Positions 35,697 through 43,069 of a stretch of DNA of 64,000 nt are shown piece after piece. The notes beneath the pieces are model-generated. The model worked only from the letters and a program-made list of their open reading frames with translations. It had not been told where the DNA came from and ran no database searches. The stretch comes from Sphingomonas sp. Lineage in GTDB: Bacteria > Pseudomonadota > Alphaproteobacteria > Sphingomonadales > Sphingomonadaceae. The stretch lies in assembly GCA_017849555.1 (NCBI GenBank), contig JAFIGU010000004.1:1-64000 (forward strand). Direction: 5' to 3'. Made by a program: the position numbers and the translations under genes. Position 1 is the first letter of the stretch. The number at the start of each line of letters is the position of its first letter.

Positions 35697-36059
35697 TCAG
35701 GACATTTCCCAGAAAAACGCGCGCACCACGGCGAGCGGGCGTTCGGCGCGGACCCTGAGCCCGCGTTCGATCAACAGGCCACGCACCGCGATCCAGTCGC
35801 TCCACCGCGTCACCCCGATGACGCGCGCGCCGCCGGGGACGAAGCCGCGCATCTCGCGCCAGAGATCGGCATGCGCGGCGGACAGGTCGATCAGGCGGGC
35901 GGGGCGATATCCGGCGGTCAGCCGCCGTACTGCAGGCAAGCGCAGATCTGCCACGATCACCGTCTGTGCATCGCGCACAGCCGCCCGCGCCGCGGGCGCA
36001 CCGCTCAGCGCCGCCCCCGCGATCAACCCGGTGAGCGCCTGCCGACGGTCGACGATCAC
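35697..36059 (-). CDS. Small exported protein of unknown function, Tat-type signal
   Basis: A 120-residue protein. It starts with a twin-arginine-like signal (DRRQALTGLIAGAALSG, then APAARAA), which suggests export in folded form. The rest (about 93 residues) has no Cys and no motif that I know; it reads like an alpha/beta domain with VIVADLRLPAVRRL, MRGFVPGGARVIGVTRWSDW and LRVRAERPLAVVRAFFWE. The GTG start overlaps the cytochrome c stop (GTGA), so it is coupled to it. Its place between cytochrome c and pseudoazurin suggests an assembly factor, a small subunit or a substrate-handling protein of the flavocytochrome. I do not recognise the family. Confidence 0.7.
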   Translation of the reverse strand: MIVDRRQALTGLIAGAALSGAPAARAAVRDAQTVIVADLRLPAVRRLTAGYRPARLIDLSAAHADLWREMRGFVPGGARVIGVTRWSDWIAVRGLLIERGLRVRAERPLAVVRAFFWEMS

Positions 36060-36466
36060 CGTGCTTTCCCTTTGGCGAGATAGGCGGCGACCGCCTTGAG
36101 TTCGGCATCGGTGATGTCGACGCGCGTCTGCGGCGGCATCGCGCCTTTGCCGTTGCGCGCCACCGCGATCACATAATCCACCGCCAGATCGTTGCGATTG
36201 GTGAGCAACCCCATCGCCGGCGGATTGCCTGCCAGAACCTGCTGCTTGGTCAGCAAATTGGTGCCCATTCCCGCCGGTAGATGGCAATAGCCGCAACGGT
36301 GCGAGAAAATTGCCGCCGCATCCTGCGACGCGGCGAACCTGTCCCCGCCGCTTTCCGGCGCGCGCATCTGATAGGTCGGCGGGCCCGCGTCATGCGGGCC
36401 GCCCTGCGCCAGTGCGGCGCCGAAGCCGGCCACCGCGATGACCAGCGCGATCGCGCCGTTCCTCAT
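36056..36466 (-). CDS. Periplasmic c-type cytochrome, partner of the flavoprotein
   Basis: A 136-residue mono-haem cytochrome c with a signal peptide ending ALAQ. The haem motif is CGYCH, and a distal Met is available in GAMPPQTRVD. The C-terminal helix ITDAELKAVAAYLAKGK is the usual last helix of class I cytochromes. The start ATG overlaps the flavoprotein stop (ATGA). In p-cresol methylhydroxylase and eugenol hydroxylase the cytochrome subunit binds tightly to a VAO-type flavoprotein and takes its electrons; this gene order points to the same here. Electrons may then pass to the pseudoazurin encoded two genes downstream. Confidence 0.9.
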   Translation of the reverse strand: MRNGAIALVIAVAGFGAALAQGGPHDAGPPTYQMRAPESGGDRFAASQDAAAIFSHRCGYCHLPAGMGTNLLTKQQVLAGNPPAMGLLTNRNDLAVDYVIAVARNGKGAMPPQTRVDITDAELKAVAAYLAKGKAR

Positions 36467-38040
36467 GCCTTTCCTCCCCCCGAAAGATCGCGATAGGCGG
36501 CGGGCCACACGCCCTGCTTGCCCGGCGCGAGGATGCCGTTGGGATCCAGCGCGGTCTTCACCCGCTCGTTGAGCCGGCGCATCGCGTGGTCGTTGAAGTC
36601 GAAGGTGGCGTTGACCTTGTCCATCCAGCCGAGATGCGTGCGATATTCGGCATAGCCTGCCTTCGCCGTCTCGCTGATCAGCACGTCGAACAGCCGACGC
36701 ATCTTCGCGATCCCCGCCGCATCGTCGCGATCGTACATCAGCATGTTGACGTTGTTGGCGAAACGCCCGCCGATCGTGAAGCTTGCGTAGAAATCCACAT
36801 CGGCGTCGCCGATGATCTTCCGGCTGCGCTTCAACTGATCGGTCACCGCCGCCCCGGTCGCCGGGACGACCGGGGAGAAGCCGAGATGCGCGCCGCGCCC
36901 GCCGATCCAGTCGCTCATCTGCAGCGGCACCGCGGAGGGCACCCCCATCGTGATGTCCATCGCGTTGACCGGATCGCCCTGGCGCCACCAATTTTCGACC
37001 GGCGGCGTCTTGAGGTGGCGCGCCATCGCCGCTTTCACCACATCGGCGCGCGCCTTGACGATGCCCTCGTCGCCGTAGAGCCGCAACGCGACCTGCCAGT
37101 AACCGAGCTTATATTGCGTCAGCAGTTCCTTGACGCGCCATTCGGGGATCGCACCGGGCTTGTCCCAGAAATCGCGGCGCTGCCCCTTGAGCACGATCTT
37201 GCCCAGCCATGAGGGGATGAAGATCGACTGATCGACCACGCCGGCGATCTTGAGCGGCGCGAGCGTATCGATCACCCAGCCGATATCGCCTTCCTCGGGA
37301 ATGTCCCAGATCAGTTCCAGCGAGGTTTCCGGCGCGGGCATCAGCCACACGCCGGCCTTGGTGACGATCCCCATATTGGATTGCGAGAACATCAGATCCC
37401 AGGTCGGGCCATAGCCGAAGGGGAAGACGTGCCACGCCTTGTTGTTGGCCATTGCGCCGAGCCCGGTGCGGACGAGATCGCCGTCGGGCAACACTGCCTC
37501 TATCCCGCACAGATTGCGGGCGTTGAGGCCATAAGGGGTGTAGCCGATCCCGTGATCCAGCGCATTGCCGATCACCGAGCCCCAGGCGTTGCCGGGCACC
37601 GACATCCAGAGCGGGGTTTTGGTGCGCTGGAGATGCTCGTACAGGTCGAAGAAGCCGACCCCCGGCTCGAGCACGGCATAGCCGAGCGCGGCATCCACCT
37701 CGAGGATGCGGTTCATCCGGCCCAGATCGAGCACGATCGATCCGGGCAGGCGCGGCGCGGCGGTGCCATAGCCGAGGTTCTTGCCGCGGCTGACCGGCCA
37801 TAGCGGCGTCTTGTAGCGGTTGGCGAGGCGAACGATCGCGCGCACTTCCTCCACGCTCGCCGGGGATATTGCGGCGGAGGGCGGCCATTGCGCGGCGTCG
37901 CCGGGCGCATAGACGTCCGAATAAGCGTCGCGATCCTCGTCGCTGGACAGCACCCAGCCGGGGCCGACCACCGAGGCGAAATCCTTCAGCGCGGTCTGGA
38001 ACTGCGCGGGCGTCAGATGGGGAGGGAGCTTGAGCTCCAC
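36463..38040 (-). CDS. VAO/PCMH-family FAD oxidoreductase (4-alkylphenol or eugenol hydroxylase-like)
   Basis: A 525-residue FAD enzyme of the vanillyl-alcohol-oxidase/p-cresol-methylhydroxylase family. The FAD domain has VSRGKNLGYGTAAPRLPGSI and the loop DHGIGYTPYGLNARNLCGIE, close to VAO. The C terminus has DPNGILAPGKQG. I could not assign the covalent FAD residue by eye. Family members dehydrogenate para-alkylphenols to a quinone methide, which water attacks to give an alcohol or aldehyde. With a cytochrome c directly downstream, it should be a dehydrogenase rather than an oxidase. There is no signal peptide, as in some PCMH flavoproteins exported with a partner, so its location is open. 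A motif A site lies 21 bases upstream, linking it to the regulon 30 kb away. Confidence 0.88.
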   Translation of the reverse strand: MELKLPPHLTPAQFQTALKDFASVVGPGWVLSSDEDRDAYSDVYAPGDAAQWPPSAAISPASVEEVRAIVRLANRYKTPLWPVSRGKNLGYGTAAPRLPGSIVLDLGRMNRILEVDAALGYAVLEPGVGFFDLYEHLQRTKTPLWMSVPGNAWGSVIGNALDHGIGYTPYGLNARNLCGIEAVLPDGDLVRTGLGAMANNKAWHVFPFGYGPTWDLMFSQSNMGIVTKAGVWLMPAPETSLELIWDIPEEGDIGWVIDTLAPLKIAGVVDQSIFIPSWLGKIVLKGQRRDFWDKPGAIPEWRVKELLTQYKLGYWQVALRLYGDEGIVKARADVVKAAMARHLKTPPVENWWRQGDPVNAMDITMGVPSAVPLQMSDWIGGRGAHLGFSPVVPATGAAVTDQLKRSRKIIGDADVDFYASFTIGGRFANNVNMLMYDRDDAAGIAKMRRLFDVLISETAKAGYAEYRTHLGWMDKVNATFDFNDHAMRRLNERVKTALDPNGILAPGKQGVWPAAYRDLSGGGKA

Positions 38041-38060
38041 GGTCGATCCTCTCGCTAACA

Positions 38061-38074
38061 GTAACGGTCGTTAT
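38061..38074. promoter_or_regulatory. Operator-like dyad, motif A, distant copy
   Basis: GTAACGGTCGTTAT matches 12 of 14 bases of the motif A core and sits 21 bases upstream of the VAO-type flavoprotein start. It is 29 kb from the other three copies, which are clustered at 4.3-8.8 kb. A half copy (ATAACGATAT) follows at 38148-38157. Confidence 0.62.
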
Positions 38075-38179
38075 AATTGACGTGACCGTTGCGGCGGCGC
38101 TTGTCAAGCGGGCGTGCGTCGACCGCGACAGGAATCCCTACCGTGCGATAACGATATCTGAGGAGCGCCGGCGGCGTCG

Positions 38180-38626
38180 CTATTCGTGGATCAGGCGCAG
38201 CAACCGCACGAGCGTTGCGGTTTCTTCCTTCGTGAAGCGCGCTTTCAACCACGCTTCATGCTCGAGGATGCAGTTGCGCGCGGCGAGCAGCGCATCGCGG
38301 CCCGCATCGGTGAGATGCAGCTGCAGCCGCCGCCGGTCGCCCTGCGCCCCGCCGCGCTCGACGAAGCCGCGTTTTTGCAGCCGATTGATGATCGCCATCA
38401 CCGTCGCGCGGTCCATCTGCAGCCGGCGGCCGATATCCGCCTGCGCGATATCGGGATTGTCGTCGATCAGCCACAGCGCCGAAACCTGCTTCTGCGTCAG
38501 CCCCAGATCGCCGAAGGTTTCGGTGAAGTGCCGATAGACTGCGCCATGAGCCAGCCGGATATGGAATCCGACGATCTCGTCGATTTCCCCCAGCGCGCCA
38601 CTCTCCGTCCCAACCAGGTGATTCAT
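38180..38626 (-). CDS. MarR-family transcriptional regulator
   Basis: A 148-residue MarR-type winged-helix protein. It has LGLTQKQVSALWLIDDNP, the recognition helix region LQMDRATVMAIINRLQKRG and the wing GAQGDRRRLQLHLTDAG. I use ATG 38626; a GTG seven codons upstream is an alternative and neither has a strong ribosome site. It is divergent from the NOV1-like stilbene dioxygenase with a motif B dyad between them, which makes it the natural candidate for the motif B repressor. SYK-6 controls ferulate genes with a MarR protein (FerC), and the ferA, ferB and ligM promoters here all carry motif B. It is not closely similar to the MarR at 5971. Confidence 0.87.
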   Translation of the reverse strand: MNHLVGTESGALGEIDEIVGFHIRLAHGAVYRHFTETFGDLGLTQKQVSALWLIDDNPDIAQADIGRRLQMDRATVMAIINRLQKRGFVERGGAQGDRRRLQLHLTDAGRDALLAARNCILEHEAWLKARFTKEETATLVRLLRLIHE

Positions 38627-38677
38627 CCTAACAGGATGGGCTTGCACCGGGGCACGGTCAATCGGCGCGGTTGAAAA

Positions 38678-38698
38678 AATGTTTGTCTTGCATACAAT
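38678..38698. promoter_or_regulatory. Operator-like dyad, motif B
   Basis: AATGTTTGT-CTT-GCATACAAT: right arm 9 of 9, left arm 6 of 9 against the motif B consensus. It lies between the divergent marR gene (start 38626) and the stilbene dioxygenase (start 38731), consistent with autoregulation and repression of the dioxygenase. Confidence 0.65.
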
Positions 38699-38730
38699 GC
38701 CGTGGACAACAGTAATGGAGAGGATCGGCC

Positions 38731-40200
38731 GTGGCGCATTTCCCGGACACGCCGTCGTTCACCGGATTCAACACGCCGTCGCGGATCGAGGCGGATATCG
38801 CCGATCTCGACGTGACGGGCGCGATCCCGCCCGAGCTCGACGGGGCCTTTTATCGCGTCCAGCCCGATCCGCAGTTCCCGCCGCGGCTGGGGGACGATAT
38901 CGCTTTCAACGGCGACGGCATGATCACGATGTTTCGCTTCAGGCACGGCCGCGTCGATTTCCGCCAGCGCTGGGCGCGGACCGACAAGTGGAAGCTGGAG
39001 CATGACGCCGGCGAGGGGCTGTTCGGCGCCTATCGCAATCCGCTGACCGACGACGCGCGGGTGAAAGGCCGTATCCGCGGCACCGCCAACACCAATGCCT
39101 TCATCTACGGCGGCAAATTATATGCGTTGAAGGAGGATTCGCCCGCGCTGGTGATGGACCCGGCAACGCTGGAGACCGAGGGATATACCTGGTTCAACGG
39201 CGCGATGACCGGCCAGACCTTCACCGCGCATCCCAAGATCGATCCTGAGACGGGCGACATGATCGCCTTCGGCTACGCGGCGAAGGGCGTGCTGACGCGC
39301 GAGATGACCTATTATGTCGTCTCGCCCGAGGGCGAATTGAAGCAGGAGCTATGGTTCGAGCCGCCTTATTACGCGATGATGCACGATTTTGCGATCACCC
39401 CCGATTACGCGCTGTTCCATGTCGTGCCGTCGACCTCGAACTGGGAGCGGCTGGAAAAGGGGCTGCCGCATTTCGGCTTCGACACGACGCTGCCGGTCTA
39501 TCTCGGCGTCCTGCCGCGCCGGCCGGGTACGACCGCCGCCGACATACGCTGGTTCAAGCGCGATAATTGCTTCGCCAGCCATGTGATGAACGCGTTTCAG
39601 GAGGGGACAAAGATCCACTTCGACACCCCCGAGGCGAAGAACAACATGTTCCCGTTCTTCCCGGACATCCACGGCGCGCCGTTCAAGCCGATGGAGGCGG
39701 CGAGCTATCTTACGCGCTGGACGGTGGACATGGCGTCGAACGGCGACGCGTTCGAAAAGGTCGAGCGGCTGACCGATATGATCGGCGAATTCCCGCGGAT
39801 CGACGATCGCCGCACCGGGCTTTCCTACCGCTACGGCTGGATGCTGGTGATCGACCCCGCCAAGCCGGTCGAGCTCAAGGGCGGCAGCGCGGCCGGGATG
39901 GTGATGAACACGCTGGGGCTGATCGATCACGAAACGGGGCGCGAGCAGAAATGGTGGTGCGGCGCGTCGTCGTCGTTGCAGGAGCCATGCTTCATCCCGC
40001 GCCACAAGGATGCGGCGGAGGGCGACGGCTGGATCGTCCAGGTGTGCAACCGGCTGGAGGAGCACCGATCCGATCTGCTGCTGTTCGACGCGCTTGATAT
40101 CGAAAAGGGGCCGATCGCCGAAATCCATATCCCGATCCGGCTGCGCTTCGGGCTGCACGGCAATTGGGCCGATGCCGCAGAGATCGGGGTGACCGGCTAG
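38731..40200 (+). CDS. Stilbene (lignostilbene) dioxygenase, NOV1-like
   Basis: A 489-residue carotenoid-cleavage-oxygenase-family enzyme that matches remembered NOV1 of Novosphingobium over long stretches (MAHFP start, TDKWK, LFGAYRNPLTDD, GTANTN, CFASHVMNAF, NNMFPFF, GLHGNW). Iron ligands are H167, H218, H284 and H476. The substrate residues F59, Y101 and K134 of NOV1/LsdA-type enzymes are all present at the same numbers. It should cleave 4-hydroxystilbenes such as lignostilbene or resveratrol to two aldehydes (vanillin or 4-hydroxybenzaldehyde) with O2. Cytoplasmic. The start is GTG 38731 after GGAGAGG. It faces a marR gene across a motif B dyad and converges on a transporter with a hairpin between. 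Confidence 0.92.
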   Translation: MAHFPDTPSFTGFNTPSRIEADIADLDVTGAIPPELDGAFYRVQPDPQFPPRLGDDIAFNGDGMITMFRFRHGRVDFRQRWARTDKWKLEHDAGEGLFGAYRNPLTDDARVKGRIRGTANTNAFIYGGKLYALKEDSPALVMDPATLETEGYTWFNGAMTGQTFTAHPKIDPETGDMIAFGYAAKGVLTREMTYYVVSPEGELKQELWFEPPYYAMMHDFAITPDYALFHVVPSTSNWERLEKGLPHFGFDTTLPVYLGVLPRRPGTTAADIRWFKRDNCFASHVMNAFQEGTKIHFDTPEAKNNMFPFFPDIHGAPFKPMEAASYLTRWTVDMASNGDAFEKVERLTDMIGEFPRIDDRRTGLSYRYGWMLVIDPAKPVELKGGSAAGMVMNTLGLIDHETGREQKWWCGASSSLQEPCFIPRHKDAAEGDGWIVQVCNRLEEHRSDLLLFDALDIEKGPIAEIHIPIRLRFGLHGNWADAAEIGVTG

Positions 40201-40234
40201 GGCGGACAACATTCAGCCGTTCGGGCCTCGCAAT

Positions 40235-40266
40235 CCGTCACCCCCGGCCCAGGGCGGGGGTGACGG
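40235..40266. terminator. GC-rich hairpin between convergent genes
   Basis: CCGTCACCCCCG (40235-40246) pairs perfectly with 40255-40266 around an eight-base loop. It lies after the stilbene dioxygenase stop and before the convergent transporter stop. There is no U tract, so it could be a dispersed repeat that helps termination from both sides. The rest of the 120-base gap shows nothing else apart from a short GACCC-TAG-GGGTC dyad at the transporter stop. Confidence 0.6.
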
Positions 40267-40320
40267 GGGAGGTTGGCGGTGTTCTACCCGAAATAACTGA
40301 CGTCGATCGACCCTAGGGGT

Positions 40321-41928
40321 CTAAACCGGCTCGCCCGCGGCGCGGGTCCGTTCCAGCAGCCGCGCCTGATCGCGCGCGACGCGCCACCCGAGCGCGATCA
40401 GCATCGCGACGATCGCCGGCGCGACCCAGTTGATCGAGAGGATCGCGGCGCCGAGATCGCCGTGGTTCGCGTCGCTGATCAGCCCCACCGCATAAGGCCC
40501 GATTCCGAGCCCGGTGATCGTCGACACGACGATATAGGTGCTGGAGGTGATCCCGCGCATCCGCGGCAGCACCTGTTCGAACATCACCGCATAGAGCGGC
40601 GGCAGCCACATCGTCAGCACGACGCTGTACAGCGTGAAGCGCAGGTAGAAGGTGGCGGCATCGGGCGCGCGATAGACCCAGAGCGCAATGAGCGGCGACA
40701 GGCCGAGCGAGAACAAGGTCACCCACACCCGCCGCGCGGGCCGCCCGCCGCTCAGCCGATCCGACAAAGGACCCGATATCAGCGGCCCGGCGACCCCGAT
40801 CGCGGCGCTGAGCAGCCCGAACTGGAGCCCGGTCATCGCGGGCGACAGGCCATAGGATTTCATCAGGAACGAGGGCGTGAAGCCCATCACCCCGTAATTG
40901 ATCACCCCCTGGAGCGAGCCGATCGCGATGCACAGAAGCAGCGACGGGGACGAGAAAGCGGCGAAGGTCGGCGGATCGTCGCGGCGCAGCGCCTGCGCCA
41001 GGTTGACGAGGACGAACAAGCCGAAGCCGATCACGCTCCATTGCAGCATATGCGCGCTGACGGTCACGCCGCCGAGCACCAGCGGCGGGCGCGGCGACAA
41101 TGTTTCGGTCCAGCGGATCGCGGTGATCGCCCCGGCGACGATCAGCGCCAACGCGACGAGGTTGATCAGCCAGTCGCGCGGCGCCGCGCGACGCCGGCCG
41201 AGCGCGATCCAGTTGGTCCCCGGCAGGATCGCGCCGAACACGTTGAGGCTGGCGCGGAACGGCGCGGGATCGGGCGGCGTGTCGACGCCATCGATTGCGC
41301 CGCGCACCGGCTCGTGCAGCCGCCACATCAGCGCGGCGATGACGAAGCCCGGCGCGGCGGCGACGAGAAAGGCGAACTGCCAGCCGGCGAGGCCGAGCGG
41401 CGGACGGCCGCCGGCATGATGCGCGTTCCACCAGTCCGCCGCGCCGCCGCCGATCATCAGCGACCCGCCGAGCCCGAGCGCGATCGCCGCCGCCAGCACC
41501 GCCATCACCATTCCGCGCCGGTGGCGCGGGAAATAATCGTAGACGAGGCTGGTGCCCGCGGGCTGCGACGCAGCCTCGCCGATGCCGACACCGAGCCGGC
41601 TCAATGCAAGCAACGCAAAGCCGTTGGCGAACGCCGCAAAGCCGGTCGCGACCGACCAGAAGAAGATCGTGATCGCCAAGAGGCGCGTGCGCAGCCAGCC
41701 GTCCGCCAGCCGCCCCAGGGGGAGCGAGAACAAGGCGTAGAACAATGCGAAGACCGTGCCGTAGAGCAACCCCATCTCGGCGTCGCCGATATGGAGATCG
41801 CGTTTGATCGCGGGAGCGAGGATTGCGAGGATGTTGCGATCGAGCAGGCTGACCAATTGCGTCGCGGCGACCAGCGCCAACGCATAGCCCGCGCCGGGCA
41901 GCGCCTTTGCCCTCGCCGCGTCGGTCAC
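40321..41928 (-). CDS. MFS transporter coupled to ligW
   Basis: A 535-residue major-facilitator protein with about twelve hydrophobic helices. The first helix region is LALVAATQLVSLLDRNILAI and the loop 2-3 signature is LPLGRLADGWLRTRLL. GIGEAASQPAGTSLVYDYF is typical of the spinster/hexuronate-like branch common in sphingomonads. A large central insert (about residues 190-300) is notable. The start is GTG, inside the ligW stop codon (GTGA), so translation is coupled to ligW. Import of the carboxylated aromatic that LigW or its upstream enzymes use, for example a dehydrodivanillate or 5-carboxyvanillate-like acid, is a reasonable inference. Confidence 0.85.
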   Translation of the reverse strand: MTDAARAKALPGAGYALALVAATQLVSLLDRNILAILAPAIKRDLHIGDAEMGLLYGTVFALFYALFSLPLGRLADGWLRTRLLAITIFFWSVATGFAAFANGFALLALSRLGVGIGEAASQPAGTSLVYDYFPRHRRGMVMAVLAAAIALGLGGSLMIGGGAADWWNAHHAGGRPPLGLAGWQFAFLVAAAPGFVIAALMWRLHEPVRGAIDGVDTPPDPAPFRASLNVFGAILPGTNWIALGRRRAAPRDWLINLVALALIVAGAITAIRWTETLSPRPPLVLGGVTVSAHMLQWSVIGFGLFVLVNLAQALRRDDPPTFAAFSSPSLLLCIAIGSLQGVINYGVMGFTPSFLMKSYGLSPAMTGLQFGLLSAAIGVAGPLISGPLSDRLSGGRPARRVWVTLFSLGLSPLIALWVYRAPDAATFYLRFTLYSVVLTMWLPPLYAVMFEQVLPRMRGITSSTYIVVSTITGLGIGPYAVGLISDANHGDLGAAILSINWVAPAIVAMLIALGWRVARDQARLLERTRAAGEPV

Positions 41929-42980
41929 AGCCGAAACACGCGCTCGGCGTTGGTCTGCATCAGCTTGCGCTTGGCGCCGTCGGGGATGTCGAGCAGATCG
42001 TGCGCGCGCACCTCGTCGGGGACATATTGATAGGGATAGTCCATCGCATACATCACGCGATCTTCCCCCATCACCTCGAGCATCAGCCGGATCGCGGGCG
42101 GGAAGGGCAGCCCGCTCGTCGTGGCGAGCACATTCTCGCGCAGGCAGGTGACGACATCCTTCTTGAGCGGCTTCAGCCGTTCGTAGCGGTTCGATCGCAC
42201 CCCGGCCTTGTGCATGAAATCGATGCGGTAGAGCCAATAAGGGATCGCCTCGCCGCCGTGGCCGACCGCGATCTGGAGATCGGGGTAGCGATCGAAGATA
42301 CCGGTGGTGATGAGCCGCAGCAGATGCATCCCGGTTTCGACCCCGAAGCCGAAGATCGCGCCGTCGAGCCCGGCCTCCACCAGCCCGCCGATCATCGCGT
42401 CGGGCAAGGTCTGGGGGTGGATATAGAGCGGCTGGCCGGTGTCGGCGAGCGCGCGGAAGATCGGATCGAATTGCGGTTCGTCGAGATAATGGCCGTGGGT
42501 GTGGCTGTTGACCATCACCCCGCGGAAGCCGAGGTCGCGCGCGCCGCGGCGGATCTCGGCTGCCGACCATTCGGGATCCTGCGGCGCGATCGAGGTCATG
42601 CCGACGAAGCGGGTGGGGTGGGCCGCGCAACGCTCGGCGAGATAGTCGTTGGCGCGCGTGACCATCGCCTTCGCCTCGTCCGCGTCGAAGAGCGGCTGGA
42701 CACCCGGCGAGGTGAGCGAGAGGATCGCGACGTCGATCCCGGTGGCGTCCATATCGGCGATCCGCCGCTCGTCCAGATCGAGCAGCCGCTCGATGATCTG
42801 CATCGCGCGCTCCGACGGCGATTGCGCGTAGAAGCCCCAGAGCGAGGTCATGCCCTTGTCGGCGGTGCCGTCGCGTACCATGCGCAGAAAGGCGTCGATC
42901 TGCTCGCGGGTGGCGAAGGCTTCTTCGGTCGCGATGCGGCGATAACCACGATCGCCGCCGGTGTTGAGCTGGTGGGTCAT
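41925..42980 (-). CDS. ligW: 5-carboxyvanillate decarboxylase LigW
   Basis: A 351-residue metal-dependent amidohydrolase-superfamily decarboxylase. It matches remembered SYK-6 LigW in nearly every block: GYRRIATEEAFATREQID, RDGTADKGM, LWGFYAQSPSERA, RRIADMDATGID, LSLTSPGVQPL, FGFGVETGMHLLRLIT, MGEDRVMYAMDYPYQYV and the end TNAERVFRL. LigW turns 5-carboxyvanillate, formed from 5,5'-dehydrodivanillate or from phenylcoumaran products, into vanillate without redox change. Metal ligands are likely the EE of ATEEAF, the His of GVMVNSHTHG, the IHP and GHGGEA histidines and the Asp of MDYPYQ. It is coupled to the MFS gene downstream. The rest of the dehydrodivanillate pathway (ligXYZ) is not in this window. 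Confidence 0.9.
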   Translation of the reverse strand: MTHQLNTGGDRGYRRIATEEAFATREQIDAFLRMVRDGTADKGMTSLWGFYAQSPSERAMQIIERLLDLDERRIADMDATGIDVAILSLTSPGVQPLFDADEAKAMVTRANDYLAERCAAHPTRFVGMTSIAPQDPEWSAAEIRRGARDLGFRGVMVNSHTHGHYLDEPQFDPIFRALADTGQPLYIHPQTLPDAMIGGLVEAGLDGAIFGFGVETGMHLLRLITTGIFDRYPDLQIAVGHGGEAIPYWLYRIDFMHKAGVRSNRYERLKPLKKDVVTCLRENVLATTSGLPFPPAIRLMLEVMGEDRVMYAMDYPYQYVPDEVRAHDLLDIPDGAKRKLMQTNAERVFRL

Positions 42981-43069
42981 AATGCGAGGTTCCTCGAACT
43001 TCTTGGTCGCTCCCGCTCAGGGGAGGGGTCGGGATGGGGCAATGCGACAGGCGCCGGTCTCCGCGAGGC

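Noticed and set aside
41929..42630. Upstream extension of the ligW-linked MFS frame
   Set aside because: It overlaps ligW in another frame; the MFS hydrophobic region begins only after GTG 41928.
43010..43037. Third copy of the GGGGAGGGG palindrome near ligW
   Set aside because: Only one arm (TCAGGGGAGGGG) is intact; there is no matching partner, so it was not listed as a repeat.
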